Source: Rhodobacteraceae bacterium EL129
GTDB taxonomy: Bacteria; Pseudomonadota; Alphaproteobacteria; Rhodobacterales; Rhodobacteraceae
Length of the DNA: 64,000 nt
Reading direction: 5' to 3'
Assembly (NCBI GenBank): GCA_900313005.1
Contig: ONZJ01000002.1
Coordinates: 3,135,909-3,199,908, forward strand
Shown here: positions 7,534-16,105 of the stretch, piece by piece
Numbering within the stretch: position 1 is the stretch's first letter
Layout of the letters: the number at the start of each line of letters is the position of its first letter
Notes under the pieces: model-generated
Told to the model about the DNA's origin: nothing
The model's input: the letters and a program-made list of their open reading frames with translations, nothing else
Database searches by the model: none
Made by a program: the position numbers and the translations under genes

Positions 7534-8856
7534 TCAGTTCTCCTGTTTCGCAGTGGCCACGCGCAGATAGTCGATCAGGTCATCCCGGTCACTTTGCTGC
7601 GCAATTCGCTGCATCGGCATTTTCGTCCCCGGAATATAGTGATCGGGGCCTTGGTCAAACAAATCATTGATTGTCTCGGGTGACCAGACAATTTCCGAGC
7701 CATTTAGCGTCTCGGAATAGGTATAATCCGGCACGGTGCCCGCGCGGCGGCCATAAAGACCATACAGACTGGGGCCTGCCTTGCGGGCGGACCCTTGGGT
7801 GAGCGTGTGGCAGATCGAGCATTTGCGTTTGAACTGGCGCTCGCCATTGGGCAGCGTGTCGGGGTCTTCAAGGAAGCTGCGGGTGATGCCGCTCATGGGC
7901 TCGTGTTTGTCCAAAGTGTCCACGGGCCAAGAATAGACGATGTCTTCTATCCCGCCTGCGTGGATGTTCTGCCCGTCCGGCGAAAAGGCCAATGCCCAGA
8001 TGGGGCCGTTGCGGGCGGCGCGGAAGTCATGCGTGATCTCAAGCGCTGCCATGTCGATGACCATGATGTAACCCTGACCGTCGCCTACAGCCAGTTGGTG
8101 ACTTGGTTCGTGATAGGCCATCGCCAATATTGGGCGGCGGTCCAGTGTGAAGTCAGCGATCTGCGCGCCTGTTTCAGGGTCGACGATCCGCGTGCCGCCA
8201 TCCACGGCACCATATGCAATCCAATTATCGACCACGATGATCTGGTTGATCCCAAATCCATGTTTGACCAGCACACGCGATGTCAGTTCATTGTCACCCG
8301 TTTCTTCCCAAACTCGCAACGTGCCATCCGACGAAGCTGAGTAGAGTGTGTCATTTGGTGAAAACGCGACGTCGGTCACGTTGGACCGATGACCCTTGAG
8401 TACGCGAGTGGCGAACTCCACTGGTGGGCTGTCGATGGTTTGCAGGAACTGGACCATAGTTGTCAGATTGATGAACCCGTCCCATCCCGCGCTGGCGATG
8501 AAACGCTGATCAGAAGACACTGCAATGGCACTGACCTTGCCCTGATGTTCACTGACCTGCAGCGGGGTTTCCATCTCCGGGTGCCACAGCAGGACTTGGA
8601 AATCGTCTCCTCCTGACAGGAGCTCAGATTCGTCGTGATAGTTCAGCGTTGTGACCGCAGCCCGATGGCCTTCTAGCCATGTCGGCGTTTGCCCTTCCCA
8701 AAGCCCGACCGAATTGTCAAAACTGGCGCTTGCAATCTGTCCCGAGGGCGACACAGCGATGTCCATGATCGGGCCGCCATGTCCTTTCAGTGTGAAGAAC
8801 TCCTGCGCCGTCAATGGGGTAGCAAAGAGCGCACTTATGGCCAGGGCACGCAGCAT
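7534..8856 (-). CDS. exported WD40-repeat / c-type cytochrome fusion protein
   Basis: A 440-residue periplasmic protein. A signal peptide (residues 1-17, cut after PLTA) is followed by WD40 repeats across about residues 20-320. Examples are KGHGGPIMDIAVSPSGQIAS, KGHRSNVTDVAFSPNDTLYS and GPIWALAFSPDGQNIHAGG. A class I cytochrome c domain follows from residue 346, with the haem site CSICH, the GPSLYGLYGRRAG stretch and a Met ligand in GTKMPMQ. The start codon directly abuts the stop of the cytochrome b subunit gene. Position and domain make-up suggest that it takes electrons from, or scaffolds, the formate dehydrogenase. The fusion is unusual and its role is inferred. Confidence 0.88.
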   Translation of the reverse strand: MLRALAISALFATPLTAQEFFTLKGHGGPIMDIAVSPSGQIASASFDNSVGLWEGQTPTWLEGHRAAVTTLNYHDESELLSGGDDFQVLLWHPEMETPLQVSEHQGKVSAIAVSSDQRFIASAGWDGFINLTTMVQFLQTIDSPPVEFATRVLKGHRSNVTDVAFSPNDTLYSASSDGTLRVWEETGDNELTSRVLVKHGFGINQIIVVDNWIAYGAVDGGTRIVDPETGAQIADFTLDRRPILAMAYHEPSHQLAVGDGQGYIMVIDMAALEITHDFRAARNGPIWALAFSPDGQNIHAGGIEDIVYSWPVDTLDKHEPMSGITRSFLEDPDTLPNGERQFKRKCSICHTLTQGSARKAGPSLYGLYGRRAGTVPDYTYSETLNGSEIVWSPETINDLFDQGPDHYIPGTKMPMQRIAQQSDRDDLIDYLRVATAKQEN

Positions 8857-10068
8857 CTATTCGGCAGGTGTGGCACTTTCAGGGGCCTTGGGTGTTTCAA
8901 CCTCTTTGGCCTTCACCTCATCCACCCAAAGCGAATGGTGTTCGCGTGCCCATTGCTCTTCAACCTCACCCGAGCCCATGGCATCGTAAGCGCCCTCCAT
9001 GCCGACGGTGCCGATGTAGATATGGGCAAAGATGATGGCAATCAGGACAAAGCTGACCAGCGCGTGCCACAGTTGCGCATATTGCATTTCCTCATGCGGC
9101 GCGAGGGTGGTGGGCAACTCGCCCATGCCCGGCAGATGGGTGATGCCGATGGCCTGCAGTTTGGAGAAGGTGGCAGCGAACATGTTGATCTCGAACGGGA
9201 AGAGCAGCGCCAGACCGGTGACTGAAATGGACGTGCCCAGCACGATTACCGACCAGAATATCAGCTTTTGCCCGGCGTTGAATTTCTTGGCGGGCGGATG
9301 GCCTTTGCTGAAAATTCCACCGCCTTTGCGCAGCCAGTGCAGATCTGTACGATCGGGCAGATTGTGGATAACCCACATCACAAAGATCATCACCAGTGCG
9401 ATCATAAAGGCCCAGGACACATTGTTGTGCACCCATTTGGAGCCAATGGCGAGGGTAGCAAAGGCGTCATGCCCAAAGAGCGGGATCAGGAACTTGCGCC
9501 CTATGAGCGTGATTATTCCGGTCAACCCGAGAACGATAAAGGACCCGGCCAGCATCCAGTGAGCGATGCGTTCAATTGCCTTGAACCGCTCGATCTTTCG
9601 ACCGGTCTTTTCGCCATCAATGCGAATTCGTCCACGCACCAGAAAGAAGATCAGCAGCAGCAGAAGTGTGCCGCCTAGCAGGTATCCCGCGAAGCTAATC
9701 AATGGCCCCTGACGGAATGTCAGCCAGCGCATGCCGCCATCTTGCACCAGAGTGGTGGCGGCAGGGCCGTTGTTTGAGGCCGTGATATTGGCCTCGCCAA
9801 AGCGCAGCGCGCGCCAAAGTTCGGGATCAGATGCGCCGCCAAGCGTGCCCAATTGGTTAGCCAACCCGGCGGCGCTATCCGGGTCGCCTATGCTCTCAGA
9901 GCGAAAACTGTTGTCGACCTCTTCGCCACGCTGACGGGCCAGAATATCCTCAAGCGTCTGCGCGCCGCCTGTGGCCGAGCGATCAGACACGGGCGTTTCG
10001 GCCTCTTGCGCCTGAGCCACAGAGAAGAAAGACAAGGTCAACATGAGAGCGATCAGCGCACGGAGCAT
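8857..10068 (-). CDS. fdoI: formate dehydrogenase cytochrome b (gamma) subunit
   Basis: Membrane anchor that carries electrons from formate dehydrogenase to quinone through two b haems. It has a signal peptide (MLRALIALMLTLSFFSVAQAQ) and a roughly 130-residue periplasmic extension. The usual cytochrome b domain follows, with FKAIERIAHWMLAGSFIVLGLTGI, HNNVSWAFMIALVMIFVMWVIHN, a TGLALLFPFEI helix and LWHALVSFVLIAIIFAHIYIG carrying His ligands. At 403 residues it is about twice the length of the enterobacterial subunit because of the N-terminal extension. It ends exactly where the WD40-cytochrome gene begins. A strong hairpin separates it from the beta-subunit gene upstream. Confidence 0.93.
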   Translation of the reverse strand: MLRALIALMLTLSFFSVAQAQEAETPVSDRSATGGAQTLEDILARQRGEEVDNSFRSESIGDPDSAAGLANQLGTLGGASDPELWRALRFGEANITASNNGPAATTLVQDGGMRWLTFRQGPLISFAGYLLGGTLLLLLIFFLVRGRIRIDGEKTGRKIERFKAIERIAHWMLAGSFIVLGLTGIITLIGRKFLIPLFGHDAFATLAIGSKWVHNNVSWAFMIALVMIFVMWVIHNLPDRTDLHWLRKGGGIFSKGHPPAKKFNAGQKLIFWSVIVLGTSISVTGLALLFPFEINMFAATFSKLQAIGITHLPGMGELPTTLAPHEEMQYAQLWHALVSFVLIAIIFAHIYIGTVGMEGAYDAMGSGEVEEQWAREHHSLWVDEVKAKEVETPKAPESATPAE

Positions 10069-10096
10069 GGGATTTCCTCTTGTTTCATATTAGCCG

Positions 10097-10124
10097 AAAA
10101 GGGCGGCCCACATGGGGCCGCCCT
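10097..10124 (-). terminator. hairpin between fdhB and the cytochrome b subunit gene
   Basis: A perfect 10-bp stem (AGGGCGGCCC at 10100-10109, GGGCCGCCCT at 10115-10124) with a five-base loop. In the minus direction the stem is followed by TTTT, so it looks like an intrinsic terminator, though with a short T run. It lies 30 bases after the beta-subunit stop and 29 bases before the gamma-subunit start. It probably causes partial termination or protects the 3' end of the upstream message. Confidence 0.7.
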
Positions 10125-10153
10125 GATCTGTTCATGCGTCAGTCAGGGCAGGA

Positions 10154-10747
10154 TCAACCGCCTTGCTGGCCATAGGCCGAACCCCAACCCCAGGCACCCG
10201 AGCCGAAGCCACGAGCCACCACACGTTCGCGGTAGATGCCCGAGACAACGTCACCGTCACCCGCGAGCAGCGCCTTGGTCGAGCACATCTCGGCGCAGAT
10301 GGGCAGCTTGCCCTCGGCGATCCGGTTGCGCCCGTATTTGGCGAATTCGGCGGTGGAGTGGGTTTCCTCGGGGCCACCCGCGCAGAAGGTACATTTGTCC
10401 ATCTTGCCGCGTGATCCAAAGTTGCCGGCCTGCGGGAACTGCGGCGCGCCGAAGGGGCACGCGTAGAAGCAATACCCACAGCCGATGCAGAGGTCCTTGG
10501 AGTGCAGAACCACTCCTTCCTCGTTCTGGTAAAAGCAGTCTACAGGGCAGACCGCCATACAGGGTGCATCAGAACAGTGCATACAGGCCACGGATATCGA
10601 CCGTTCCCCGGGTGAGCCGTCATTGATGGTGACGACCTTCCGGCGGTTGATGCCCCAGGGCACTTCATGCTCGTTCTTACAGGCAGTGACGCAGGCGTTG
10701 CATTCAATGCAGCGTTCGGCGTCGACGAGAAACTTTGCTCTTGCCAT
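10154..10747 (-). CDS. fdhB: formate dehydrogenase iron-sulfur (beta) subunit
   Basis: Electron-transfer subunit with four [4Fe-4S] clusters. Cysteine motifs are CIECNACVTACKNE, CMHCSDAPCMAVCP, CIGCGYCFYACP, and CTFC with CAEMC near the end. With 197 residues it is shorter than the E. coli FdnH/FdoH subunit and has no C-terminal membrane helix, so attachment to the membrane must come from the gamma subunit alone. The C-terminus is rich in Gly and Trp. The start lies 12 bases downstream of the alpha-subunit stop, so they are co-transcribed. Export is presumably by hitch-hiking with the Tat signal of the alpha subunit. Confidence 0.95.
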   Translation of the reverse strand: MARAKFLVDAERCIECNACVTACKNEHEVPWGINRRKVVTINDGSPGERSISVACMHCSDAPCMAVCPVDCFYQNEEGVVLHSKDLCIGCGYCFYACPFGAPQFPQAGNFGSRGKMDKCTFCAGGPEETHSTAEFAKYGRNRIAEGKLPICAEMCSTKALLAGDGDVVSGIYRERVVARGFGSGAWGWGSAYGQQGG

Positions 10748-10759
10748 TGATAGTCCTCC

Positions 10760-13654
10760 TTATGCTGCTGAAATTTTGCAGAGAGTACATTTTGTCTCCT
10801 GCATTTGCGTGACTGAGTCGTAGCCATAGGTTTGTGCCGTGTTCGAGCTTTCACCCAGCACATAGGGGTCAGCCCCGTCGGGGTATTTGCCCCTCAGGTC
10901 CTCGCCCTCCAGATGACCGCCGAAGTGGAACGGCATGAATGCGACACCTTCGCCGACCCGTTCGGTCACCATGGCCATAACCTTGACCTTGGCCCCTTCC
11001 GCGCCTTCGACCCAAACCTGTTCTCCATCCCGAACACCAAGGTTGTTGGCGTCCCGTACGTTGATTTCTACGAACATGTCCTGCTGCAGTTCAGCCAGCC
11101 ATGGGTTTGAACGGGACTCGTCTCCGCCACCTTCGTATTCCACCAGACGTCCCGATGTCAGGATCATTGGATAATCCTTCGAGAAGTCCTGTTTCTGGAT
11201 CGAGGCATACATGGTCGGCAAGCGATAGAACTTGCGGTCCTCATATGTTGGGTAGTCCTCAACCAGATCACGGCGGTTGGTATAGAGCGGCTCGCGATGC
11301 AGAGGTACAGGGTCTGGGAATGTCCAGACAACCGCACGCGCCTTGGCATTGCCGAAGGGTGCACATTCATGGGCAATAGCCACCCGCTGGATGCCGCCCG
11401 AAAGATCGGTCTTCCAGTTGGTTTTCGGCCCTGCGATCCCGTCGATGACGGCACGTTCTTCGTCCGTCAGCTCGGAATCCCAACCCAGGTCCATCAGCAT
11501 CTGCATCGTGAACTCGGGGTATCCGTCCTGAATATCCGAATCCAGGCTGTAGACGCCTTCGGCCAGCAGGTTGTCACCGTCCCGTTCCACACCGAAGCGG
11601 GCGCGGAATGTCAGGCCCCCCTCAGAGACACGTTTGGACATATCATAGAGGTTGGGCGTGCCAGGGTGGTTCATCTCAGCAGTGCCCCATGATGGCCATG
11701 GCAGACCGTAGTAATCGCCATCTGCCGGCCCGCCATTGGCGCGCAGCGTGGTGCGATCAAAGGTGTGCTGGTTCGCCATGTGCTTTTTGATCCGGTCAGG
11801 GTCCTGTCCAGTATAGCCAATGGTCCACATGCCACGGTTGAACTCGCGCGTGACACTTTCGACGTTGGGCGTTTCTTCGTCTTCCATTTCGATATTGCGG
11901 AAGAAGCGATCAGCCCAGCCGAACTTGTTGGCGAACTTGGCCATGATGACCTCATCCGGCAGGCTCTCAAACAGAGGTTCCACCACGCGGTCGCGCCACT
12001 GGAAGCTACGGTTTGACGCCGTGACCGAGCCACGGGTTTCAAACTGCGTACAGGCGGGCAGCAAGTAAACACCGTCTTCCCGGTCATGTAGCACGGCCGA
12101 GACCGTCGGATAAGGATCCACGACAACCAGCATATCCAGCTGCTCCATCGCGGTTTTCATTTCCTTCATCCGTGTTTGCGAGTTCGGTGCATGACCCCAC
12201 AGAACCATGGCCCGCACTTTGTCAGGGTTGTCCATGTTTTCGGGGTCTTCCAGCACGCCATCAATCCAGCGCGACACCGGGATGCCCGTCAGGTTCATCA
12301 GGCTCTTCTCTTCGCCGTCCGATCCTTTGGTTGAGGCAAACTGACCTTTCAGCCAGTCCATGTCCTCTTCCCAGACGCGGCCCCAGTGCGCCCATGAACC
12401 GGGCTTGAGCCCATAGTAGCCGGGCAGCGTGTGCGACAGAACGCCAAGGTCAGTAGCACCTTGCACGTTGTCGTGGCCGCGGAAGATGTTCGTGCCACCT
12501 CCCGAGGTGCCCATGTTGCCCAGCGCCAGCTGCAACACGCAGTAGGCGCGCGTGTTGTTGTTGCCGTTGGTGTGCTGGGTGCCACCCATGCACCAGATTA
12601 CGGTGCCGGGGCGGTTGTTGGCCATGGTCCGTGCCACGCGTTTCAACTGGCTCCCTGGCGCGCCAGTGACACGTTCCACTTCCTCAGGGTTCCATTTGGA
12701 GACTTCTTCCTGGATCTGGTCCATGCCCCAGACACGGGTGCGGATGAACTCTTTGTCCTCCCAACCGTTGTCGAAGATATGCCACAGGATACCCCAGACC
12801 AGCGCCACGTCAGTACCGGGACGGAAGCGCACATACTCATCAGCATGGGCCGCCGTGCGGGTGAAGCGTGGATCGCAGACGATCACTGGCGCATTGTTTT
12901 GCTCCTTGGCCCGCAGCAGGTGCAGCAGGGACACAGGATGCGCCTCGGCAGGGTTGCCGCCGATGATGAAGATCGCTTTGGAATTGTGGATGTCGTTGTA
13001 GCTGTTCGTCATGGCGCCGTAGCCCCATGTGTTTGCTACGCCGGCCACGGTGGTCGAGTGACAAATCCGGGCCTGGTGATCCACGTTGTTGGTGCCCCAA
13101 TAGGCGGCAAACTTGCGGAACAGATAGGCCTGCTCGTTGTTATGCTTGGCAGAGCCCAGCCAATAGACTGAATCCGGGCCGCTCTCATCGCGGATCTTCA
13201 TCATGCCGTCGCCGATCTCGTTGATCGCCTCTTCCCAGCTGATGCGTTTCCACTCTCCACCCTCTTTCTTCATGGGGTACTTGAGGCGGCGCTCGCCGTG
13301 GGCGTGCTCGCGTACAGCGGCCCCTTTGGCACAATGCGCACCAAGATTGAACGGGCTGTCCCAGCCGGGTTCCTGCCCCGTCCAGACACCGTTGCTGACC
13401 TCGGCGACAACCGTGCAGCCGACTGAACAGTGGGTGCAAACTGATTTGACCAACTCGACCGAGCCTGTGGCGGCACTGGCGGCTGAGGCCTGGGTGACTG
13501 TGCCACCCGTGGCTGAAATGGCAGCCAGGCCACCGATGGCCAGACCGCTTCCGCGCAGAAACGCGCGGCGATCTACAGATTTCTCTGCGATGTCAGACAG
13601 GATACCGGTCCGCTGGGGGCGTCTCGCTACCCCGTTGGTCTTTTTCCTTAGCAT
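10760..13654 (-). CDS. fdhA: formate dehydrogenase catalytic (alpha) subunit, Tat-exported, Cys type
   Basis: Molybdopterin oxidoreductase oxidising formate to CO2 in the periplasm. The Tat signal is DRRAFLRGSGLAIGG (residues 29-43). A [4Fe-4S] cluster is bound by Cys73, Cys76, Cys80 and Cys108. The metal ligand is Cys198, followed by His199 in ARICHSTTVAGVANTWGYGAMT, where the E. coli enzymes have selenocysteine; no in-frame TGA is read through. The length of 964 residues fits the FdnG/FdoG type. Arg and Gln residues of the two pterin guanine dinucleotide sites are conserved around GGNPAEAHPVS and CDPRFTRTA. The tungstate importer in the same gene run suggests W rather than Mo, which is an inference. 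A GGGAGG ribosome-binding site precedes the start. Confidence 0.96.
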   Translation of the reverse strand: MLRKKTNGVARRPQRTGILSDIAEKSVDRRAFLRGSGLAIGGLAAISATGGTVTQASAASAATGSVELVKSVCTHCSVGCTVVAEVSNGVWTGQEPGWDSPFNLGAHCAKGAAVREHAHGERRLKYPMKKEGGEWKRISWEEAINEIGDGMMKIRDESGPDSVYWLGSAKHNNEQAYLFRKFAAYWGTNNVDHQARICHSTTVAGVANTWGYGAMTNSYNDIHNSKAIFIIGGNPAEAHPVSLLHLLRAKEQNNAPVIVCDPRFTRTAAHADEYVRFRPGTDVALVWGILWHIFDNGWEDKEFIRTRVWGMDQIQEEVSKWNPEEVERVTGAPGSQLKRVARTMANNRPGTVIWCMGGTQHTNGNNNTRAYCVLQLALGNMGTSGGGTNIFRGHDNVQGATDLGVLSHTLPGYYGLKPGSWAHWGRVWEEDMDWLKGQFASTKGSDGEEKSLMNLTGIPVSRWIDGVLEDPENMDNPDKVRAMVLWGHAPNSQTRMKEMKTAMEQLDMLVVVDPYPTVSAVLHDREDGVYLLPACTQFETRGSVTASNRSFQWRDRVVEPLFESLPDEVIMAKFANKFGWADRFFRNIEMEDEETPNVESVTREFNRGMWTIGYTGQDPDRIKKHMANQHTFDRTTLRANGGPADGDYYGLPWPSWGTAEMNHPGTPNLYDMSKRVSEGGLTFRARFGVERDGDNLLAEGVYSLDSDIQDGYPEFTMQMLMDLGWDSELTDEERAVIDGIAGPKTNWKTDLSGGIQRVAIAHECAPFGNAKARAVVWTFPDPVPLHREPLYTNRRDLVEDYPTYEDRKFYRLPTMYASIQKQDFSKDYPMILTSGRLVEYEGGGDESRSNPWLAELQQDMFVEINVRDANNLGVRDGEQVWVEGAEGAKVKVMAMVTERVGEGVAFMPFHFGGHLEGEDLRGKYPDGADPYVLGESSNTAQTYGYDSVTQMQETKCTLCKISAA

Positions 13655-13770
13655 GTTAGTTCCTCCCTTGCGTGCTTGGGGAAATCCCCTTGCTTGCTTG
13701 GTTTTTTGAAACCTCCGGGCAGTCGGGCGTCACGCAACCAGTCGCCTTGAGGGTCGAATGCAACAGCGTC

Positions 13771-13962
13771 CTAGAAACGGGCGCTGTCGAGATAGGCGCG
13801 GGTATGCGCAGTGTCTTGCATCTTTTCAGATGTCAGATCGACAGGCTTCGCCTCGGCGGTGCTGCTACCTGCGGCCATTGCCACGGCAGCTGCGGGCGCA
13901 GTGGTGCCAGCCAGTTTTAAAAAGTCGCGGCGGCTTGTGCCGTCTTCTGTCTTTTTGGTCAT
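13771..13962 (-). CDS. formate dehydrogenase region small Tat-signal protein
   Basis: A 63-residue protein that is almost only a Tat signal (SRRDFLKLAGTTAPAAAVAMA) plus about 25 residues ending AHTRAYLDSARF. Such small Tat-targeted proteins commonly lie just upstream of formate dehydrogenase alpha subunits, so I read it as the family known from those regions. The ATG at 13962 is chosen because an AAGGAGG site lies about 10 bases upstream of it; the longer reading frame to 14028 has no such site. Its function is not known, but it is presumably tied to maturation or export of the enzyme. Confidence 0.83.
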   Translation of the reverse strand: MTKKTEDGTSRRDFLKLAGTTAPAAAVAMAAGSSTAEAKPVDLTSEKMQDTAHTRAYLDSARF

Positions 13963-14017
13963 GGGGATGTCTCCCTCCTTGTTGTGGTGGGCATCCCCAC
14001 CGGTTTCGTGCAGCGCG

Positions 14018-14623
14018 CTACACTGCAATCATTCTGAATGCTTCGCGCTCAATCTCGACAAAGGCTTTGCCGACACTGCCCAGCGAGGCATAGAGAACCG
14101 AATTCTTGGCTCCCTCCAGATCAGCAAAGAAATGTCCCGCCCATGGCGCGATATGTTTGTTAAAGAACGCCTTTTGTCCCTCAAGTGTGGCTGGGGTGCC
14201 GAAGCGTCCCACGATCATGCCACCCATCATTTCCATCAGCGAGGCGATGTTGTCCTCAGGCTCATAGACATTCGATGCACGTGTCATGGCATTGGCAGCC
14301 ATATCGCTGCGCAGGGCAGCGAGTGGTTTCTCGTTGAGGAACCCGGTCAGATAATAGCTGGCATAGGGCAGCAATTCGCCCCGGCCGAGGCCTACGAAAA
14401 GCGCATTGAATTCGCTTTCCACCTTTTTGGGATTGGTGACCTTGGCCACACGCGACAGCGCCGAAATCGCTTGGCCCAGATCGCTGTCATCCCCCGAGAG
14501 GCCGACACATTGATCCAGCAACAACTGATCCGGCGGGCCTGACAGCATCAACCCGAGAAAATTGTAAAGATCCGCCCGCAGGCGGTCCTCGGAGGCGATT
14601 TTGATATCTTCCGCAGCACTCAC
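14018..14623 (-). CDS. TorD/DmsD-like redox enzyme maturation chaperone
   Basis: Cytoplasmic chaperone, 201 residues, expected to bind the Tat signal of the formate dehydrogenase alpha subunit until its cofactor is inserted. Family features are the helical N-terminus with LRADLYNFLGLMLSGPPD, the ALFVGLGRGELLPYASYYLTG core and, near the end, HIAPWAGHFFADLEGAKNSVLYASLG, which matches the HxxPWxxxF signature of TorD proteins. The GTG start overlaps the stop of the DUF3306 gene by 4 bases, so they are translationally coupled. It sits directly upstream of the small Tat protein and the alpha subunit. Confidence 0.88.
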   Translation of the reverse strand: MSAAEDIKIASEDRLRADLYNFLGLMLSGPPDQLLLDQCVGLSGDDSDLGQAISALSRVAKVTNPKKVESEFNALFVGLGRGELLPYASYYLTGFLNEKPLAALRSDMAANAMTRASNVYEPEDNIASLMEMMGGMIVGRFGTPATLEGQKAFFNKHIAPWAGHFFADLEGAKNSVLYASLGSVGKAFVEIEREAFRMIAV

Positions 14624-15228
14624 GCGGCATGCTCCTCGGTTCTGAATTTCATGCGGCGCGGGGTGGGCATGGTACGGGCCAATTCCTCCTCATCGCCGCC
14701 TTCTTCGATGTCAACTTCCACATAGGCGGGCGTCTCTTCGATGGCTTCATCAGGCGCTCCGGCCACAAAGACCTCTTCTTCGTCCTCAATCACTTCAGGC
14801 TCGGGCGGGTTCTCACGCTCTTCTGCCTGACGCGCCATTTCCTCGACGTGTTTCAACATGCCCTTGCCGATCTGATAGGCGGTTTGCATGTTCTCAACGA
14901 CCATCGCCTTGTCAGTGAAATCCTCGCCATAATCGACTAGCATATCGACATTCGCCAATACCGGATTGGACCGCCACAAGGTGCGCAAAGCGCGGCGGCG
15001 AATGCGGTCGGGGACAGCCTTGGACATGAACGCGCTGAAATCATCACCCATCTGCATGCTGTCGGGATCAGGCAGGTCCAGCTCTTCCAATATCTCGGTG
15101 TCGCTTTTCTCCTCCAGCGCTTGGTGCTCTTCCGCCAGCGCCTGCGTTTCTACTGCTGCCTGTTCGGCCTCAGCTTCGGCTGCGACGCGGGCTTTTCGAT
15201 CAGCCCAGAAAGAACGTTCACCCCTCAA
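14620..15228 (-). CDS. DUF3306 family protein
   Basis: A 202-residue hydrophilic protein without signal peptide. The N-terminus (RGERSFWADRKARVAAE) and the central LDLPDPDSMQMGDDFSAFMSKAVPDRIRRRALRTLWRSNPVLANVDMLVDYGEDFTD block, read in parts, match the DUF3306 family, which is found with formate dehydrogenase genes. The C-terminal third is very acidic (runs such as EDEEEVFVAGAPDEA). The start is probably the TTG at 15228, which overlaps the DUF3305 stop and has GGGAG upstream. Biochemical role unknown; the conserved context points to assembly of formate dehydrogenase. Confidence 0.85.
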   Translation of the reverse strand: MRGERSFWADRKARVAAEAEAEQAAVETQALAEEHQALEEKSDTEILEELDLPDPDSMQMGDDFSAFMSKAVPDRIRRRALRTLWRSNPVLANVDMLVDYGEDFTDKAMVVENMQTAYQIGKGMLKHVEEMARQAEERENPPEPEVIEDEEEVFVAGAPDEAIEETPAYVEVDIEEGGDEEELARTMPTPRRMKFRTEEHAA

Positions 15229-15755
15229 TGCACTGTCTCCCGCTTCGAGGGCGCGCGATAGACATCGGCCGTCTGGCGAATACGCGCATCGCCAATTCCA
15301 TCTTGCGTGAGATCAACACGGGCCTTGTCACGGCGGCGTTTGACGAAGACTTCATGTTCGTGGTGCGCCTCAATGTAGTCCCTGATCCAGGCAATCAGCC
15401 CCTCGGGCATCGACACTTTCTCAACCAGCTCTTCGCCTGTGTCCGCGTAATCCTGCGCCTCGTAGGGCGAGGCTGTGGCCAGCACGACATCCAGCGGATC
15501 GTCGGATTCGCTTTCACGCATCACAACATAGATCGCAGGTTCTTTCGCGGAGAGACCGTGCAGGTAAGCCTCGGTATCGGTGCGATAGAGTACCAGAGGC
15601 ACGGTTGCCGCGTGATATTCCACAGTGTCGCCTTCGCGCCGCAGCTCCTTCCAAGAAGCCTCACCGGCGCCCGGCAAAACAGCTGAAGCTTTCCATACAT
15701 GCTTGGCCCAGCGCGTCACGCCTGGCACCCTGCGAATGACAATTCCCAAGGGCAT
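15225..15755 (-). CDS. DUF3305 family protein
   Basis: A 176-residue cytosolic protein. The start MPLGIVIRRVPGVTRWAKHVWKA and the motif YHAATVPLVLYRTDTEAYLHGL are typical of DUF3305, which occurs as a pair with DUF3306 upstream of formate dehydrogenase operons. It is the first gene of the minus-strand run, so the promoter should lie in the 350 bases before it. It overlaps the following gene by 4 bases. Function unknown; a maturation role is inferred from gene order only. Confidence 0.86.
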   Translation of the reverse strand: MPLGIVIRRVPGVTRWAKHVWKASAVLPGAGEASWKELRREGDTVEYHAATVPLVLYRTDTEAYLHGLSAKEPAIYVVMRESESDDPLDVVLATASPYEAQDYADTGEELVEKVSMPEGLIAWIRDYIEAHHEHEVFVKRRRDKARVDLTQDGIGDARIRQTADVYRAPSKRETVH

Positions 15756-16105
15756 AGAAATGGTTTTTTGATCGCTTTGGATCGTCGCACTCCCCAGAAG
15801 TAGACTTCATTTTCTCTGAAGTTTGTATGACTTGAGGTATTTCTCAAAGAACTTTCTGACGATGCTTGAGGTCAAATTTTAGGCATGCCGCAACGCAGCG
15901 TGCGCGGACCTGCTAAATTTTTAATAGTTAAAAGGGGGCTGGGGATATTTGTCTCATTTTTTAATTGTTTGAAGGAAAAAATTTTGCACATGCAGCAATA
16001 CCCATGTTCGAGGTGAATTCGCGAATTTAGGTTTACGTCGCGTGAGAATCACGACTAGCCTGCGCCGTGCAGGAGACTGAATTTCCGCGCCAGAAGGACT
16101 TGAGG
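15756..16105. promoter_or_regulatory. divergent control region of the formate dehydrogenase island
   Basis: This AT-rich 350-base gap separates the minus-strand DUF3305-to-tup run from the plus-strand polyferredoxin gene, so it should hold promoters for both. Two dyads are visible: ACTTCA-N7-TGAAGT (15804-15822), with an overlapping GAAGT-AG-ACTTC repeat (15798-15809), near the DUF3305 side, and the 12-base palindrome AATTCGCGAATT (16016-16027) about 80 bases before the polyferredoxin start. Either may be an operator. I could not assign a regulator or a clear -35/-10 pair, and no regulator gene lies in the island. Confidence 0.45.

Noticed and set aside
12431-13171. Open frame of 246 codons on the plus strand inside fdhA
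   Set aside because: Lies wholly opposite a secure gene. The composition (many His, Val and Arg in non-domain order) is that of an antisense frame in GC-rich DNA.
10760-13654. Selenocysteine in formate dehydrogenase
   Set aside because: The metal-ligand codon reads Cys (Cys198) and the frame has no internal TGA, so no selenocysteine insertion is needed.
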